A stretch of 64,000 nt of DNA. Origin: JAXMCK01 sp046349395 (GTDB lineage: Bacteria; Pseudomonadota; Alphaproteobacteria; Geminicoccales; Geminicoccaceae). The DNA lies in assembly GCA_046349395.1 (NCBI GenBank), contig JAXMCK010000004.1:186001-250000 (forward strand). The letters are read 5' to 3'. Each line of letters starts with the position of its first letter. Positions within the stretch are counted from its first letter, which is position 1. Below the pieces are notes generated by a model that did no database searches, was not told the DNA's origin, and saw only the letters and a program-made list of their open reading frames with translations. Below are positions 36,452 through 47,887 of the stretch, one piece after another. The position numbers were made by a program, and so were the translations under genes.

Positions 36452-37504
36452 ATGCGGAAGATCACCATTACTGGTGGTACGGGATTCGTCGGGCGAAGTC
36501 TCGCGCGCCACCTGCGACGTCAGGGCTGCGAGGTGAGCGTGTTCGCGCGGCCGAGTGCGCGCGCCGATGCCGTCCAGGCGCAGGGTATTCGCTTCGTCCC
36601 GGGCGACGTGCGCGACCGCAAGGCCGTGCATGACGCGCTGGCCGGCCAGGATGCGGTGGTCCATCTCGCCGCCGCGTACCGTTCCGAGGCGCGGCCCTAC
36701 GCCGACTTCCATGCCATCAACGTCATGGGCTCGCGGAATGTGCTCGACGCCGCCGTCGCCAACGACCTTCAGCGTGTCGTCCATGTCAGCACCACGGGCG
36801 TCTATGGCGTGCTGCAGGAGTTGCCCGCCCGCGAGGAGCACCCCTACCACCACACGGATTACTACCAGAAGACCAAGGTCTTCGGTGAGCAGATGGCGCG
36901 CGAGATGTTCGCCGGGCCGCTGGCCGGCCGCGGCGTCGTCATCCGGCCGACCGGCGTGTACGGCCCCGGTGACAACAGGATCCTGAAGCTCGTGCGCGGT
37001 ATCGACCGCGGCTATTTCGTCCGCCCCGGCCCCTGCACCAACCTCTACCACCCGTCTTATGTCGACGATGTGATGGACGGCTTCCACCGTGCCCTGACCC
37101 GGCCCGAGGCCGTCGGGCAGGCCTACAATCTGGCTGGTCGAGAATACATGCCGATGCGGCAGTATCTGGCCACGATCGCCCGGCTGCTCGGCAGGCCCGT
37201 GCCGCGCTGGCAGGTACCTCTGCTGCCGCTGAAGGCAGCCGCCGTGGTCTGCGGCACCCTCGGCCGCTGGACCCGGATCGAGCCGCCCCTGTACCCGCGC
37301 CGGCTTGGCTTCTTCCATTTCGATCGGGCCTTCTCGACCGAAAAGGCGCAGCGCGAGCTGGGCTATGATCCGCAGATCGGCATCGAGACCGGACTCGCCC
37401 GCACCATCCAGGCTTGGCGCAATGAGGGCCTGCTGCGGCAGCCCGAAGGCGGTGCCGACCCTGCAGCGGCCGCGCTTGCCGCCGCGGGCGCCCGTCGGCG
37501 CTGA
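36452..37504 (+). CDS. NAD-dependent epimerase/dehydratase (extended SDR)
   Basis: 350 residues. The Rossmann nucleotide-binding motif TGGTGFVGRSLA is at residues about 6-17, the Asp after FVPGDV, and the catalytic YYQKTKVFGEQ (YxxxK) near residue 140. The substrate pocket side has YGPGDNRIL and the C-terminal VDDVMDGFHRAL helix. Nucleotide-sugar or steroid-like substrates are both known for such proteins. No sugar-biosynthesis genes flank it, so the substrate is open. It is convergent with the following solute-binding protein gene. Confidence 0.87.
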   Translation: MRKITITGGTGFVGRSLARHLRRQGCEVSVFARPSARADAVQAQGIRFVPGDVRDRKAVHDALAGQDAVVHLAAAYRSEARPYADFHAINVMGSRNVLDAAVANDLQRVVHVSTTGVYGVLQELPAREEHPYHHTDYYQKTKVFGEQMAREMFAGPLAGRGVVIRPTGVYGPGDNRILKLVRGIDRGYFVRPGPCTNLYHPSYVDDVMDGFHRALTRPEAVGQAYNLAGREYMPMRQYLATIARLLGRPVPRWQVPLLPLKAAAVVCGTLGRWTRIEPPLYPRRLGFFHFDRAFSTEKAQRELGYDPQIGIETGLARTIQAWRNEGLLRQPEGGADPAAAALAAAGARRR

Positions 37505-37511
37505 AAACGGC

Positions 37512-38315
37512 TCAGGGATCCGGCGGCTGTGCTCCGGCCGCCGGTATCTCCGGCGTCGACCATTGCTGCCGGGACGATTCGATGAAGCCCTCGGCGTTCA
37601 CCGCATCGATCCAATTGTTGAGGAAGGTGAGGAACACCGGCTCGCCCTGCGGGATCGCCAGCGCCTCGACGGTCTGCTGCAGCGGATCCTCCTCGAGCAG
37701 CGCCAGGGCGTCCGGATTGGATTGCACGAGCAGATCCGGCAGTGGCGAGGAGGCGACGAGCGCATCGATCTCGCCGGCCACGAGAGCCTTCGAGGCGGCC
37801 GCCACGCTCGGATAGTCCTTGAACGTCGCCAATGGAAAATGCTGCACGGCCGCCGCGGCGGGAGTCGTGCCGAGAGCCGCCCCGACCTTCACACCCGTCT
37901 TGTTCAGCGCGTCGGTCGTCACGTCGTCGGGGAACCGGTCGACACGGATGACGGGCTCGATCTCCGAGGTCCCGTAGGGCTGGGTGAAGGCGACCTGCAG
38001 CGCCCGTTCCGGCGTGATCGACAGGTCCGAGGCGATGATGTCGACCCCACGCGCGGCCAGCTTCGGCACCAACCCGTCGAACGGCAGCACGACGATCTGC
38101 AGCTTGACGCCGAGGTCGGTCGCCAGCCGCTGCATCATGTCGACTTCGAGCCCGACCAGATCGCCCTTCTCGTTCCGGTGCAGCCAGGGCGGCATCTCCG
38201 CCATGCCGGCCTTCAGCACACCGCTGGCGCGGATGTCGGCCAGCATCTCGGCCGTGGCCTGCCTCGGCAGCACCACCCCTGCCGCTAGCGACAGAAGGAG
38301 CATCAGACGGAACAT
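37512..38315 (-). CDS. Family 3 periplasmic solute-binding protein
   Basis: 267 residues from ATG at MFRLMLLLSLAAG, with a signal peptide cut near ATA-E (residue 22). SBP_bac_3 features are GVLKAGMAEMPPWLHRNEKGDLVGLEVDMM (quoted in part), DIIASDLSITPERALQVAFTQPY and a C-terminal GEPVFLTFLNNWI. Amino acids or amines are the usual ligands. No ABC permease or ATPase gene is adjacent, so it is an orphan binding protein or serves components elsewhere. It converges with the epimerase gene. Confidence 0.88.
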   Translation of the reverse strand: MFRLMLLLSLAAGVVLPRQATAEMLADIRASGVLKAGMAEMPPWLHRNEKGDLVGLEVDMMQRLATDLGVKLQIVVLPFDGLVPKLAARGVDIIASDLSITPERALQVAFTQPYGTSEIEPVIRVDRFPDDVTTDALNKTGVKVGAALGTTPAAAAVQHFPLATFKDYPSVAAASKALVAGEIDALVASSPLPDLLVQSNPDALALLEEDPLQQTVEALAIPQGEPVFLTFLNNWIDAVNAEGFIESSRQQWSTPEIPAAGAQPPDP

Positions 38316-38404
38316 GGGCGTCCCTCGGTAGGCAACGACGCGGACGAAGCTTGAGGCGTTAGGCGAACAACCGCTAGTCCACCGCCGACCCCTAGCGCCG
38401 TCGA

Positions 38405-38923
38405 GTGACCGCCCTGTCGCAGCGCATCGCATTTTCCCTCGCCCTGGCCGTCCTCCTCGTCCACGGCACCGTTCGGGCCCAGCAACTCAAGGGCGACAGC
38501 GCGTCGAGCCGGCAGCGGCAGGCGGTCGAGATGTGCTCGCGCGAGCTGTCCAACCGCGCCCGCGCCGACGTCTCGGTCGAGCGCACGATCCGCAACGACT
38601 ACAAGAAGGATACGGTGAAGTTCGAGGGCGACATGCGGATCCGCCGCAAGGGTGCCGACGAGATCGTCCGCCTGCGCTGCACCGTGGCCTTCTCCGGCAG
38701 CAACCGCATCACCGAGTTCCAGACCAAGAACCAGGACTCCGGCGACAGCGATGCCATCGCCAAGTGCCGCGACGCCGCCAAGCGCGCCGGCTACGGGACG
38801 AAGGACGTTCTTGCCAGCACCGACACGGCGTGGGGCCGCGCCATCATCTTCCGCAGTGGCGGCAACGACGAGGTGCTCTGCCTCTCGGGCAACACGCCCA
38901 GGATCTACTTCCGCCGGAAGTGA
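38405..38923 (+). CDS. Small secreted protein, unknown
   Basis: 172 residues from a GTG start, with a signal peptide ending TVRAQQ (about residue 26). The mature part has four Cys (CSRELS, LRCTVAF, AKCRDAAK, EVLCLSG) that could form two disulfides, and a KKDTVKFEGDMRIRRKG segment. It resembles other short secreted alphaproteobacterial proteins, but I cannot assign a family. A strong hairpin follows its stop at once. The gene precedes uvrA by 100 bases but is not linked to it by function. Confidence 0.65.
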   Translation: MTALSQRIAFSLALAVLLVHGTVRAQQLKGDSASSRQRQAVEMCSRELSNRARADVSVERTIRNDYKKDTVKFEGDMRIRRKGADEIVRLRCTVAFSGSNRITEFQTKNQDSGDSDAIAKCRDAAKRAGYGTKDVLASTDTAWGRAIIFRSGGNDEVLCLSGNTPRIYFRRK

Positions 38924-38927
38924 AAGA

Positions 38928-38959
38928 CGCCGGCCCTTGCCGCTCGGGCGGGGCCGGCG
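38928..38959 (+). terminator. Rho-independent-like hairpin after the secreted-protein gene
   Basis: CGCCGGCCC (38928-38936) pairs with GGGCCGGCG (38951-38959) around a 14-base loop, four bases past the stop codon of the preceding gene. No T-run; termination in high-GC genomes often lacks one. It would insulate uvrA. Confidence 0.6.
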
Positions 38960-39023
38960 CATCTACTCGGGATCGAATGACGGGGACCGGGCGGTTCCCG
39001 CACCCGCCTCCCGTCGGTGACCC

Positions 39024-41876
<2,853 letters not shown>

Positions 41877-41916
41877 CGTAGGGTTAACCCGCTAGGCAAT
41901 CCGAGCAAAGCAGCCA

Positions 41917-41958
41917 GCCGGCGAGGTGCTCCGCGCCCCGTTGCGGTACCTCGCCGGC
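41917..41958. terminator. Bidirectional hairpin between uvrA and a convergent gene
   Basis: GCCGGCGAGGT (41917-41927) pairs perfectly with ACCTCGCCGGC (41948-41958), 11-base arms around a 20-base loop. It lies between the convergent stops of uvrA (41876) and the secreted-protein gene (41967), the expected place for a shared terminator. A 10-base palindrome GGGTTAACCC sits at 41881-41890. Confidence 0.55.
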
Positions 41959-41966
41959 CCGCCGGC

Positions 41967-42485
41967 TTAGCGCGCGCCGGCCTCGCCGGGCTTCGGTCCG
42001 GAGTCGCCGGTGCTGCTGCGCGCCTTGGCCGCCGCATTGGCGATCAACAACGGCCCGGTCGCGGGCAGGCAGCTGGCGCTGTTCGCCGCCAGCCGCTGCA
42101 GTGTGACCGTGAAGTTCGCCGAGACCGCGGCCCCGGAAAAATTGTTGATCGAGAGGGTGTACCAGCCGTTGTTCGGCGTGTTGTTGATCTTGACGAGCGG
42201 GCGGAGAGACCCGCCGCTGTCGTCGTCGCGATAGACCGTGCCGTTCGGGGCCACGACCGTCGCCTTGAGATCGGTCGCCTGCGAAGTGACCGCGATCCGC
42301 AGGCAGCCGCCCGCGCCGGAATAGACCTCCGCGGTCCATGGCATGGCACTTGGCCCGAAGCCGAAGGTTGTGCCGCTGATGGTGGCGCTCGACGTCGAGC
42401 CCAGCAGGTTCGTCGCCGAGGCCGGAGCAGCCATCGCCAGACCGGCCGCCGCGACGACGGCACTCGCCAACACACGCATTCTCAT
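41967..42485 (-). CDS. Secreted protein, beta-sandwich-like, unknown
   Basis: 172 residues from the ATG that follows a GGAG ribosome site; a longer TTG start four codons upstream is possible. Signal peptide ends PASATN (about residue 25). The mature part (VYSGAGGCLRIAVTSQATDLKATVVAPNGTVYRDDDSGG, quoted in part) resembles the pre-peptidase C-terminal/PPC-type beta domains, with two Cys (GGCLRI, ASCLPA). It is secreted or periplasmic. Function unknown; no operon partner. Confidence 0.68.
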   Translation of the reverse strand: MRMRVLASAVVAAAGLAMAAPASATNLLGSTSSATISGTTFGFGPSAMPWTAEVYSGAGGCLRIAVTSQATDLKATVVAPNGTVYRDDDSGGSLRPLVKINNTPNNGWYTLSINNFSGAAVSANFTVTLQRLAANSASCLPATGPLLIANAAAKARSSTGDSGPKPGEAGAR

Positions 42486-42871
42486 GACGATCTCCAACAG
42501 TGCAGTCCTCAGTCGTCAACCGACCGAGGTGTCGATCCGCGTCGACCGGACAACAGACGAGTCTTTGGGAAAGAGCTCAGATCTTCCCGCTGCTCCAAAT
42601 TGTCCGGAAGGGATCGCTGTCGAAGGTACGCCTCGATGGCATTTATGCTGTGGCAATAGTCACGATTCAATTCTGATGAAGAAGTATTTATTATCTTCAG
42701 ACATAGAAATGTACCTAGGGTGGAAGAGAATCGTCCAAACTGTCTGCTTGCGTGACCGAAGACCCGCGCGACGATCACGACGTTTCGAAGGTTGGCGTCA
42801 CGCGGCAGAGGCGCAAAACGGCGACGCCGTCGCCCAGCGCCGGTGCCGATCGCTCGGCCCGGTCTTGCGCC
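42486..42871. other. Intergenic stretch with an AT-rich core
   Basis: About 385 bases without a supported gene. The part from about 42590 to 42740 is clearly AT-richer than the genome average (runs such as AAGTATTTATTATCTTC), and a weak 89-codon minus-strand frame spans it but has no family match. It may be a promoter region for the secreted-protein gene or a remnant of transferred DNA. Confidence 0.4.
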
Positions 42872-43723
42872 CTAGCCCACCGCCTTCTCGACCCAGCCTA
42901 GGATCTTCACCGCGATCTTATCCGCCCCCGGCTCCACGAGCAGCATGTGCCCGTGGCCCGGCTCCTCCCAGTGCTGGGCACCGGGATAGGCCGCAGCCGT
43001 CGCCCGCGCCGTTCCCTCCGAGACGACGAGATCGTCCGTCCCGCGCACGACCAGCACCGGGCAGCGCACCTCCGGCGTGTCGACCTTCGTCGCCTCGCCT
43101 TGGTCGATCATCCAGAAGAACAGCTCGAACAGGGCCTGCCCCGACTCCTGCCCGAACCGGTCGAATACCGCCCGCTGCCGGTCCTTGGGGATCCGGTTCA
43201 GCGAGGACTCCACCGCCCCCTCGAAGTCCGGCGTGATCGCCTGTTTCCAGAACGGACCCAGGGACATGAAGCCCTGGTCCGTCCCCTTCTCGAAATCCGC
43301 CGACGGCAGGATCCCCGCCCGCCCCGCCGGCGCCACCAGCACCAGCGCCTTCGCCAGACCCGCCGCCGCCAGCTGCTGCGCGATCACGCACCCCATCGAG
43401 TGCCCGACCAGCACCGGCACGACGCCTAGGGCCTCGACATAGCGGCGCATCTGCTCGGTGAACCGCGTCAGGCTGACACCCGCCAGCTTGTCACCCTGCG
43501 CCTTGTCCGCCCCGTGATACATCAGGTCGGGTGTGCGCACCTCCCACCCCTTCGCCCGGAACACCGGCGCGAAGACCTCGAAGCTCCACCCGCCCGAGAA
43601 GGCGCCGTGGATCATGACGACCGGCAGCCGCGCCGACGCGGCGTGGGCCGGCACACCCGCGAGTGCCAGGGCTGGCACCGCACGAAGCAGCGTCCGCCGT
43701 CTCAGAAGCGTGGGATCGAGCAT
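42872..43723 (-). CDS. Secreted alpha/beta hydrolase (lipase/esterase-like)
   Basis: 283 residues. A twin-arginine-like signal (LRRRTLLRAVPALALAG, then AHAA) covers about residues 8-28, so export, possibly through Tat, is likely. The hydrolase fold shows VMIHGAFSGGW (oxyanion loop), nucleophile VGHSMGC (Ser near 112), the acid in VRGTDDLVV and the His in EPGHGHMLL. The substrate is unknown; a long cap segment (about 140-215) suggests a bulky ester. It is a single gene. Confidence 0.85.
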   Translation of the reverse strand: MLDPTLLRRRTLLRAVPALALAGVPAHAASARLPVVMIHGAFSGGWSFEVFAPVFRAKGWEVRTPDLMYHGADKAQGDKLAGVSLTRFTEQMRRYVEALGVVPVLVGHSMGCVIAQQLAAAGLAKALVLVAPAGRAGILPSADFEKGTDQGFMSLGPFWKQAITPDFEGAVESSLNRIPKDRQRAVFDRFGQESGQALFELFFWMIDQGEATKVDTPEVRCPVLVVRGTDDLVVSEGTARATAAAYPGAQHWEEPGHGHMLLVEPGADKIAVKILGWVEKAVG

Positions 43724-43855
43724 GGGGCCGTTCTTAGTTTAGGACACCCACATCCGGCTAGAGGACCCGCTACGGCACCGGGTACGGGGCTCTGCCAGGA
43801 GTCGGCACCGCGGCCCGACAGGAACCCCGATGACGGCCGGCCGAGCCGTCTGCGA

Positions 43856-44746
43856 TCACCTCGTGGCCGGCCGGCGCGCCCGCTGGCGGGAGCCTATGCC
43901 ATCGCTGGCCCTGGCCCAATCCTGGACGAGGATCTGCGTCGTCGGATAGGGGAGGTCGATACCCCCTTCCGTCAGGGCGCGCTTGACCATCTCGATCGCC
44001 CCGTCGAGGGCGTCCACGGCATCGCGGCGGCGGGGTGGATTGATCCAGAACCGTGCCACCAAGCCGGTCCCGGACGCGCCGAGGCCGGTCACGAGCGCCT
44101 CCGGCGGCGGGTCGGCGAGTACCCCTTCGGTCCGCCGCAAGGCGTCGGTGACGAGGCGCCGCGCGAGGTCGATGTCGTCACCGCCGCCGATCGTCAGCGG
44201 GAACGACAGGCGGCGCTTCTCGTAGGCCGTGATGACCTCGATCTCGCTCGTGAACAGCGACGCGTTCGGGATGAGGATGCGGCGGTTGTCGTAGGTGCGC
44301 AGCACCGTGGCCCGGACCCAGATGTCCTCGACCGTACCCTCCTGGCCGCCGAGGCGGATCTGGTCACCGATGTGGAACGGCCGGGTGAGCAGCAGGAGAA
44401 TGCCGGCCAGCAGGTTCTGCAGCACGTCGCGGAAGGCGAAGCCGATCGCCACCCCGCCGATGCCCAGAAGATTGAACAGGTCGGCGGCCGAGATCGAGGG
44501 AAAGGCGACCGAGGCGGCGACGAGGAAGGCGACGAGCACCGCCACCCCGCCGATGATCCGGCCGACGACGGCGGCGACCTCGGTCGAGGTCTCGCGCACG
44601 GCGAGTGCCCGGCGCACCCCGGCACGGATGCCGCGCGCCACCAGCAGACCGACGAGGAACAGGACGAGCCCGACGAGCAGCCCCGGCAGCAGCGTCGCGA
44701 AGCCTGCCGACAGACCGTTCAGCCGTTCGAGTGCCTGATCGAACAT
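43856..44746 (-). CDS. Small-conductance mechanosensitive channel, MscS type
   Basis: 296 residues from ATG at MFDQALERL (longer upstream frame implausible). Three transmembrane helices (about 18-40, 60-80, 90-110), the last being the pore helix AADLFNLLGIGGVAIGFAFRDVLQNLLAG (quoted in part), with the Gly/Ala pattern of MscS TM3. The cytoplasmic beta domain carries GQEGTVEDIWVRATVLRTYDN. Releases osmolytes on hypo-osmotic shock. It is divergent from the YetF-like gene 115 bases away. Confidence 0.92.
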   Translation of the reverse strand: MFDQALERLNGLSAGFATLLPGLLVGLVLFLVGLLVARGIRAGVRRALAVRETSTEVAAVVGRIIGGVAVLVAFLVAASVAFPSISAADLFNLLGIGGVAIGFAFRDVLQNLLAGILLLLTRPFHIGDQIRLGGQEGTVEDIWVRATVLRTYDNRRILIPNASLFTSEIEVITAYEKRRLSFPLTIGGGDDIDLARRLVTDALRRTEGVLADPPPEALVTGLGASGTGLVARFWINPPRRRDAVDALDGAIEMVKRALTEGGIDLPYPTTQILVQDWARASDGIGSRQRARRPATR

Positions 44747-44861
44747 CCGCCCCGCCTTCCCGTCCTGGTCACGGCCGCGCGAGCGTGTCGTTCGGGGCCT
44801 GCCATCGAGCAACGGGGCGGCGCATCGGCGGTTGCCGCCACGACAACCGATCGAGGTACCG

Positions 44862-45386
44862 ATGTTCTGGACGTCCTGGACTGCCATCTGGCACGTGCTC
44901 GTGGTGGCACCGCTGGCCTATCTGGCGCTGGTCTTCTTCCTCCGTGCGTCCGGCAAGCGCACGCTGACCAAGCTCAACGCCTTCGATCTCGTCGTCACGG
45001 TGGCGCTGGGCTCGACCCTGGCGACGATCATCCTCGACCGCTCGACCGCACTCGCCGAAGGCCTGCTCGCCCTGTTCCTCCTCGTGGCCCTGCAGTACGT
45101 GATCACCTGGGCATCCGTGCGCTCGCCGCAGGTCCAGGACCTGGTCAAGTCGGAGCCGACGCTCCTGCTGCGCCGCGGCCGGTTCCTGGACCGGGCCATG
45201 CGGGAGAAGCGGGTGACCAGGGAAGAGCTGCAGGCCGTGCTGCGCGCCAACGGGAAGGCCGACGCCGAGGACGTCGACGCCATCGTCATGGAAACCGACG
45301 GTTCCTTCAGCGTCCTGTCGTCCGTAGCCGAGGACATCCCCGGCGACCTCCCGCTTGCACGCACCGCCCCCGCCAGCGCCGTCTGA
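44862..45386 (+). CDS. YetF/DUF421 membrane protein
   Basis: 174 residues from ATG (an upstream TTG is possible). Three transmembrane helices are followed by a short cytoplasmic domain with LVKSEPTLLLRRGRFLDRAMREKRVTREEL (quoted in part), the DUF421/YetF pattern seen also in GSAGKRTLTKLNAFDLVVTVALGST. The family has no firm function; members are stress- or envelope-associated in Bacillus. It is likely independent of the divergent MscS gene, although an osmotic-stress link is plausible. Confidence 0.88.
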   Translation: MFWTSWTAIWHVLVVAPLAYLALVFFLRASGKRTLTKLNAFDLVVTVALGSTLATIILDRSTALAEGLLALFLLVALQYVITWASVRSPQVQDLVKSEPTLLLRRGRFLDRAMREKRVTREELQAVLRANGKADAEDVDAIVMETDGSFSVLSSVAEDIPGDLPLARTAPASAV

Positions 45387-45515
45387 GCCGAAGAGCTCGT
45401 GCTTCCGGACCGGGTATCGGCAGCGCCCGCTCATGGCTACTCGGTCCACGTGGATCCCGGACAGCAGCAATCTCGTCGTCTGCGAAGACCTGTTCCGCCA
45501 GCCGAGCGATACCGA

Positions 45516-45544
45516 TTGACTCGACTCGGCGAAAGGAATAATAT
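45516..45544 (+). promoter_or_regulatory. Strong sigma-70-type promoter placing the start at the ATG (leaderless)
   Basis: TTGACT (45516-45521), exactly 17 bases, TAATAT (45539-45544). Transcription should start at about 45550-45552, directly at the ATG at 45553, with no room for a ribosome site. Leaderless translation of the following gene is inferred. Confidence 0.65.
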
Positions 45545-45552
45545 CCTAGTTT

Positions 45553-46275
45553 ATGGACGACACGCCCTACCGCCTCGACCCCGAGTTCCGCGCCGGCCGC
45601 AAGAAGCGCCGCCTCGTGCGCCTGATGGCGTTGGGGGCCACCGCCGCGAAAGCGGCAGCCAAGCTCAAGATCAGCGACGCCGAACTCGACGCCTTCACCG
45701 CCGATCCGGATCTGCCGGACATGGTGGAAGCCTACCGCGAGATGTACGGCCAGCCCGAGGAGGAGATCCTGCGCCGGCTGCGCGACCTCGCGATCAAGAT
45801 CCTGGTCGAGTCGGTCGAGGAACGCGATCCCAAGGTCTGCGCCTGGTTCTTCCGCGAGCTGCAGCACGCCCGCAATCCCTGCGTCACGCTGGCGAAGTCC
45901 GTCATGCGCGCCCAGGAGCGCGCCGCACGCGAGGCCGCCGAGGCCGAGACTCCAAAGCCACCGCCGAAGCTGAAGCGGGTGCTGTATCCGCCGCGTCCCT
46001 ACGACGACCTCGAAGCGCTCCGCCACCGCATCACCGTCCGCCTGCGCGATCAGCTCATCGTCGCGGCGCAGGAAATGGCGCGGGAGGAGGCGGAGGCCAG
46101 AGCCGCCGCAGGCGAGCCACCCACGCCACCGCGCCCCGTTCCACCGGCACCACCACCGGCCCTGACGCGCCGGCCGGAGACAGCGGAGGAACGCGACTAC
46201 CGTCGCGTTCTCGGGAAGATCATGGGCAAGCGGATCAGAGTCCGCGTGCGGAATCCGGACGTCGACACGTCGTAA
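45553..46275 (+). CDS. Hypothetical protein with N-terminal HTH-like region
   Basis: 240 residues. The first about 75 residues (RLVRLMALGATAAKAAAKLKISDAELDAFTADP, quoted in part) resemble the DNA-binding domain of small terminase subunits and homeodomain-like HTH proteins; the middle is helical, and the end is Pro-rich then Arg-rich (RVLGKIMGKRIRVRVR). Thus DNA binding is plausible but not shown. No phage genes flank it. A near-consensus promoter ends at its start codon, so its mRNA is probably leaderless. A strong terminator-like hairpin follows its stop after 136 bases. Confidence 0.65.
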   Translation: MDDTPYRLDPEFRAGRKKRRLVRLMALGATAAKAAAKLKISDAELDAFTADPDLPDMVEAYREMYGQPEEEILRRLRDLAIKILVESVEERDPKVCAWFFRELQHARNPCVTLAKSVMRAQERAAREAAEAETPKPPPKLKRVLYPPRPYDDLEALRHRITVRLRDQLIVAAQEMAREEAEARAAAGEPPTPPRPVPPAPPPALTRRPETAEERDYRRVLGKIMGKRIRVRVRNPDVDTS

Positions 46276-46411
46276 GCGTGCCGCGCACCGAGATTTCAGT
46301 CCGCTCCGCCAGCAACCAACCCCTCCGCCAATCTTCCTCCTCGCCCCCAGCCGATCCAGGGCTGCCCGGGGCCGCTACCGATTCGACCTTCCTGCACTGA
46401 CCCGTGGGGGT

Positions 46412-46438
46412 CCGGGGGAGCGCGGTGCGCTCCCCCGG
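46412..46438. terminator. Perfect 12-base-pair hairpin between convergent genes
   Basis: CCGGGGGAGCGC (46412-46423) and GCGCTCCCCCGG (46427-46438) around a three-base loop GGT, between the hypothetical gene and the end of mntH (46443). No T-run, but position and stability fit a shared bidirectional terminator. Confidence 0.65.
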
Positions 46439-46442
46439 CTAT

Positions 46443-47801
46443 TCAGGCCCCCGTCGCCACGTCCACGAGCAGCTTGACGTTCAGCCCGACGATCAGGGCA
46501 GCACAGGCCCAGCCGAGAACGACTTGCCAGCCGGGGGCGGCGAGGCTGCCGAGGCGGCGTTTGTCCTGGGCGAAGAGCATGAGGGGAATGACGGCGAAGG
46601 GGAGCTGCAGGGAGAGGATCACCTGGGAGAGGATGAGCAGCTGGGCGGTGCCGGACTGGCCGTATTGCCAGGTGACGAGGACGGCCGGGACGATGGCGAT
46701 GAGGCGGGTGACGAGGCGGCGGGTGACCGGCGGCAGCTGGAAGCGGAGGAATCCTTCCATGACGACCTGGCCCGAGAGCGTAGCCGTCACGGTGGCGTTC
46801 AGGCCGCAGAGCAGCAGCGCCACGGCGAAGAGGGTGGAGGCCAGCGTGGTGCCGAGCAGCGGCGACATCAGCCGGTAGGCGTCGCCGATCTCGGCCACCT
46901 CGGTGTTGCCGGTGGTGTGGAAGACGGCAGCGGCGGTGATGAGGATCGAGGAGTTGATCAGCAGGGCCAGCGAGAGGGCGATGGTGCTGTCGATCGTGCC
47001 GAAGCGGATCGCCTCGCGCTTGCCTTCCTCGGTCTCGGTCCAGCGGCGCGACTGCACCACGGCGGTGTGGAGGTAGAGATTGTGGGGCATCACGGTGGCA
47101 CCGAGGATGCCCATGGCGAGGTAGAGCTGCGTCTGGTTGGTGACGATCGAGGCCGCCGGCACGTAGCCCATGAGCACGTCGCCCCAGACCGGGTGCGAGA
47201 GGGCCAGCTGGATCGCGAAGCAGCCGAAGATGAGCAGGATGAGCCCGAAGATCAGGGCCTCCAGCCAGCGCATGCCCTTGTGCTGCAGCCAGAGGATGAG
47301 GAAGGCGTCGAGGGCCGTGAGCATCACGCCGTAGAGCAGCGGGATGCCGAACAGCAGTTCCAGCGCGATGGCGGTGCCGATCAGCTCGGCGAGGTCGGTG
47401 GCGCAGATCGCCACCTCGGCCAGGAGCCAGAGCGGGTAGGCGACAGGCTTCGGGAAGCGCTCGCGGCAGAGCTGGGCGAGATCGCGGCCGGTGGCGACAC
47501 CGATCCTCACGCAGAGTGCCTGCAGCAGGATCGCCATCAGCGAGGAGGTCAGGGCGACGGAGAGGAGCGTGTAGCCGAAGGCCGAGCCGCCGGCCAGGGC
47601 GGTCGCCCAGTTGCCGGGGTCCATATAGCCGACGGCGACGAGGTAGCCCGGCCCCATGAAGGCGAACAGCTTGCGCAGGAAGCTGCCGGCGTTGGGCACG
47701 GCGATGCTGCGGTGAACTTCCGGCAGGCTGGGCGGTCCCATGCCGCCGACGCCGAGTGCCGCCACGGCGCTGCCGGCCAGATGGAGATCAGGCGGGCTCA
47801 T
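46443..47801 (-). CDS. mntH: Nramp-family Mn(II)/Fe(II) transporter MntH
   Basis: 452 residues with eleven predicted helices. The Nramp metal-site motifs are visible: GYMDPGNWAT (DPGN, TM1) near residue 60 and VMPHNLYLHTA (MPH, TM6) near 235. Proton-coupled uptake of divalent manganese. The gene is divergent from mntR with 86 bases between, containing an inverted-repeat operator and a TTGACA on the minus strand (47854-47859). This arrangement strongly suggests MntR-dependent repression at high manganese. Confidence 0.95.
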   Translation of the reverse strand: MSPPDLHLAGSAVAALGVGGMGPPSLPEVHRSIAVPNAGSFLRKLFAFMGPGYLVAVGYMDPGNWATALAGGSAFGYTLLSVALTSSLMAILLQALCVRIGVATGRDLAQLCRERFPKPVAYPLWLLAEVAICATDLAELIGTAIALELLFGIPLLYGVMLTALDAFLILWLQHKGMRWLEALIFGLILLIFGCFAIQLALSHPVWGDVLMGYVPAASIVTNQTQLYLAMGILGATVMPHNLYLHTAVVQSRRWTETEEGKREAIRFGTIDSTIALSLALLINSSILITAAAVFHTTGNTEVAEIGDAYRLMSPLLGTTLASTLFAVALLLCGLNATVTATLSGQVVMEGFLRFQLPPVTRRLVTRLIAIVPAVLVTWQYGQSGTAQLLILSQVILSLQLPFAVIPLMLFAQDKRRLGSLAAPGWQVVLGWACAALIVGLNVKLLVDVATGA

Positions 47802-47815
47802 CCATCACTCCAAAA

Positions 47816-47831
47816 CTTAGTGGTGACTAAG
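47816..47831. promoter_or_regulatory. Inverted-repeat operator (candidate MntR box)
   Basis: CTTAGT (47816-47821), four-base spacer, ACTAAG (47826-47831), a perfect inverted repeat 15 bases upstream of the mntH start codon and just downstream of its probable -35. A second short palindrome, TTGTCAACAA, is at 47853-47862. It fits a dimeric DtxR/MntR-type repressor site; the assignment is inferred from location and symmetry. Confidence 0.6.
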
Positions 47832-47887
47832 ATCTGTCGCGCGGGTTATGGTTTGTCAACAAGACGTCCGCAACGAAGAATGCGAGC

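Noticed and set aside
42509..42778. 89-codon minus-strand frame in AT-rich DNA
   Set aside because: No recognisable family; composition and start are not convincing, so it is described only as intergenic.
43514..45541. Long plus-strand open frame of 675 codons
   Set aside because: It lies antisense to the MscS and hydrolase genes and through the YetF-like gene; Arg/Pro/His-rich composition shows a shadow of GC-rich coding DNA.
45553..46275. Phage terminase small subunit
   Set aside because: Only the N-terminal HTH-like pattern is similar and no phage genes flank it; called hypothetical instead.
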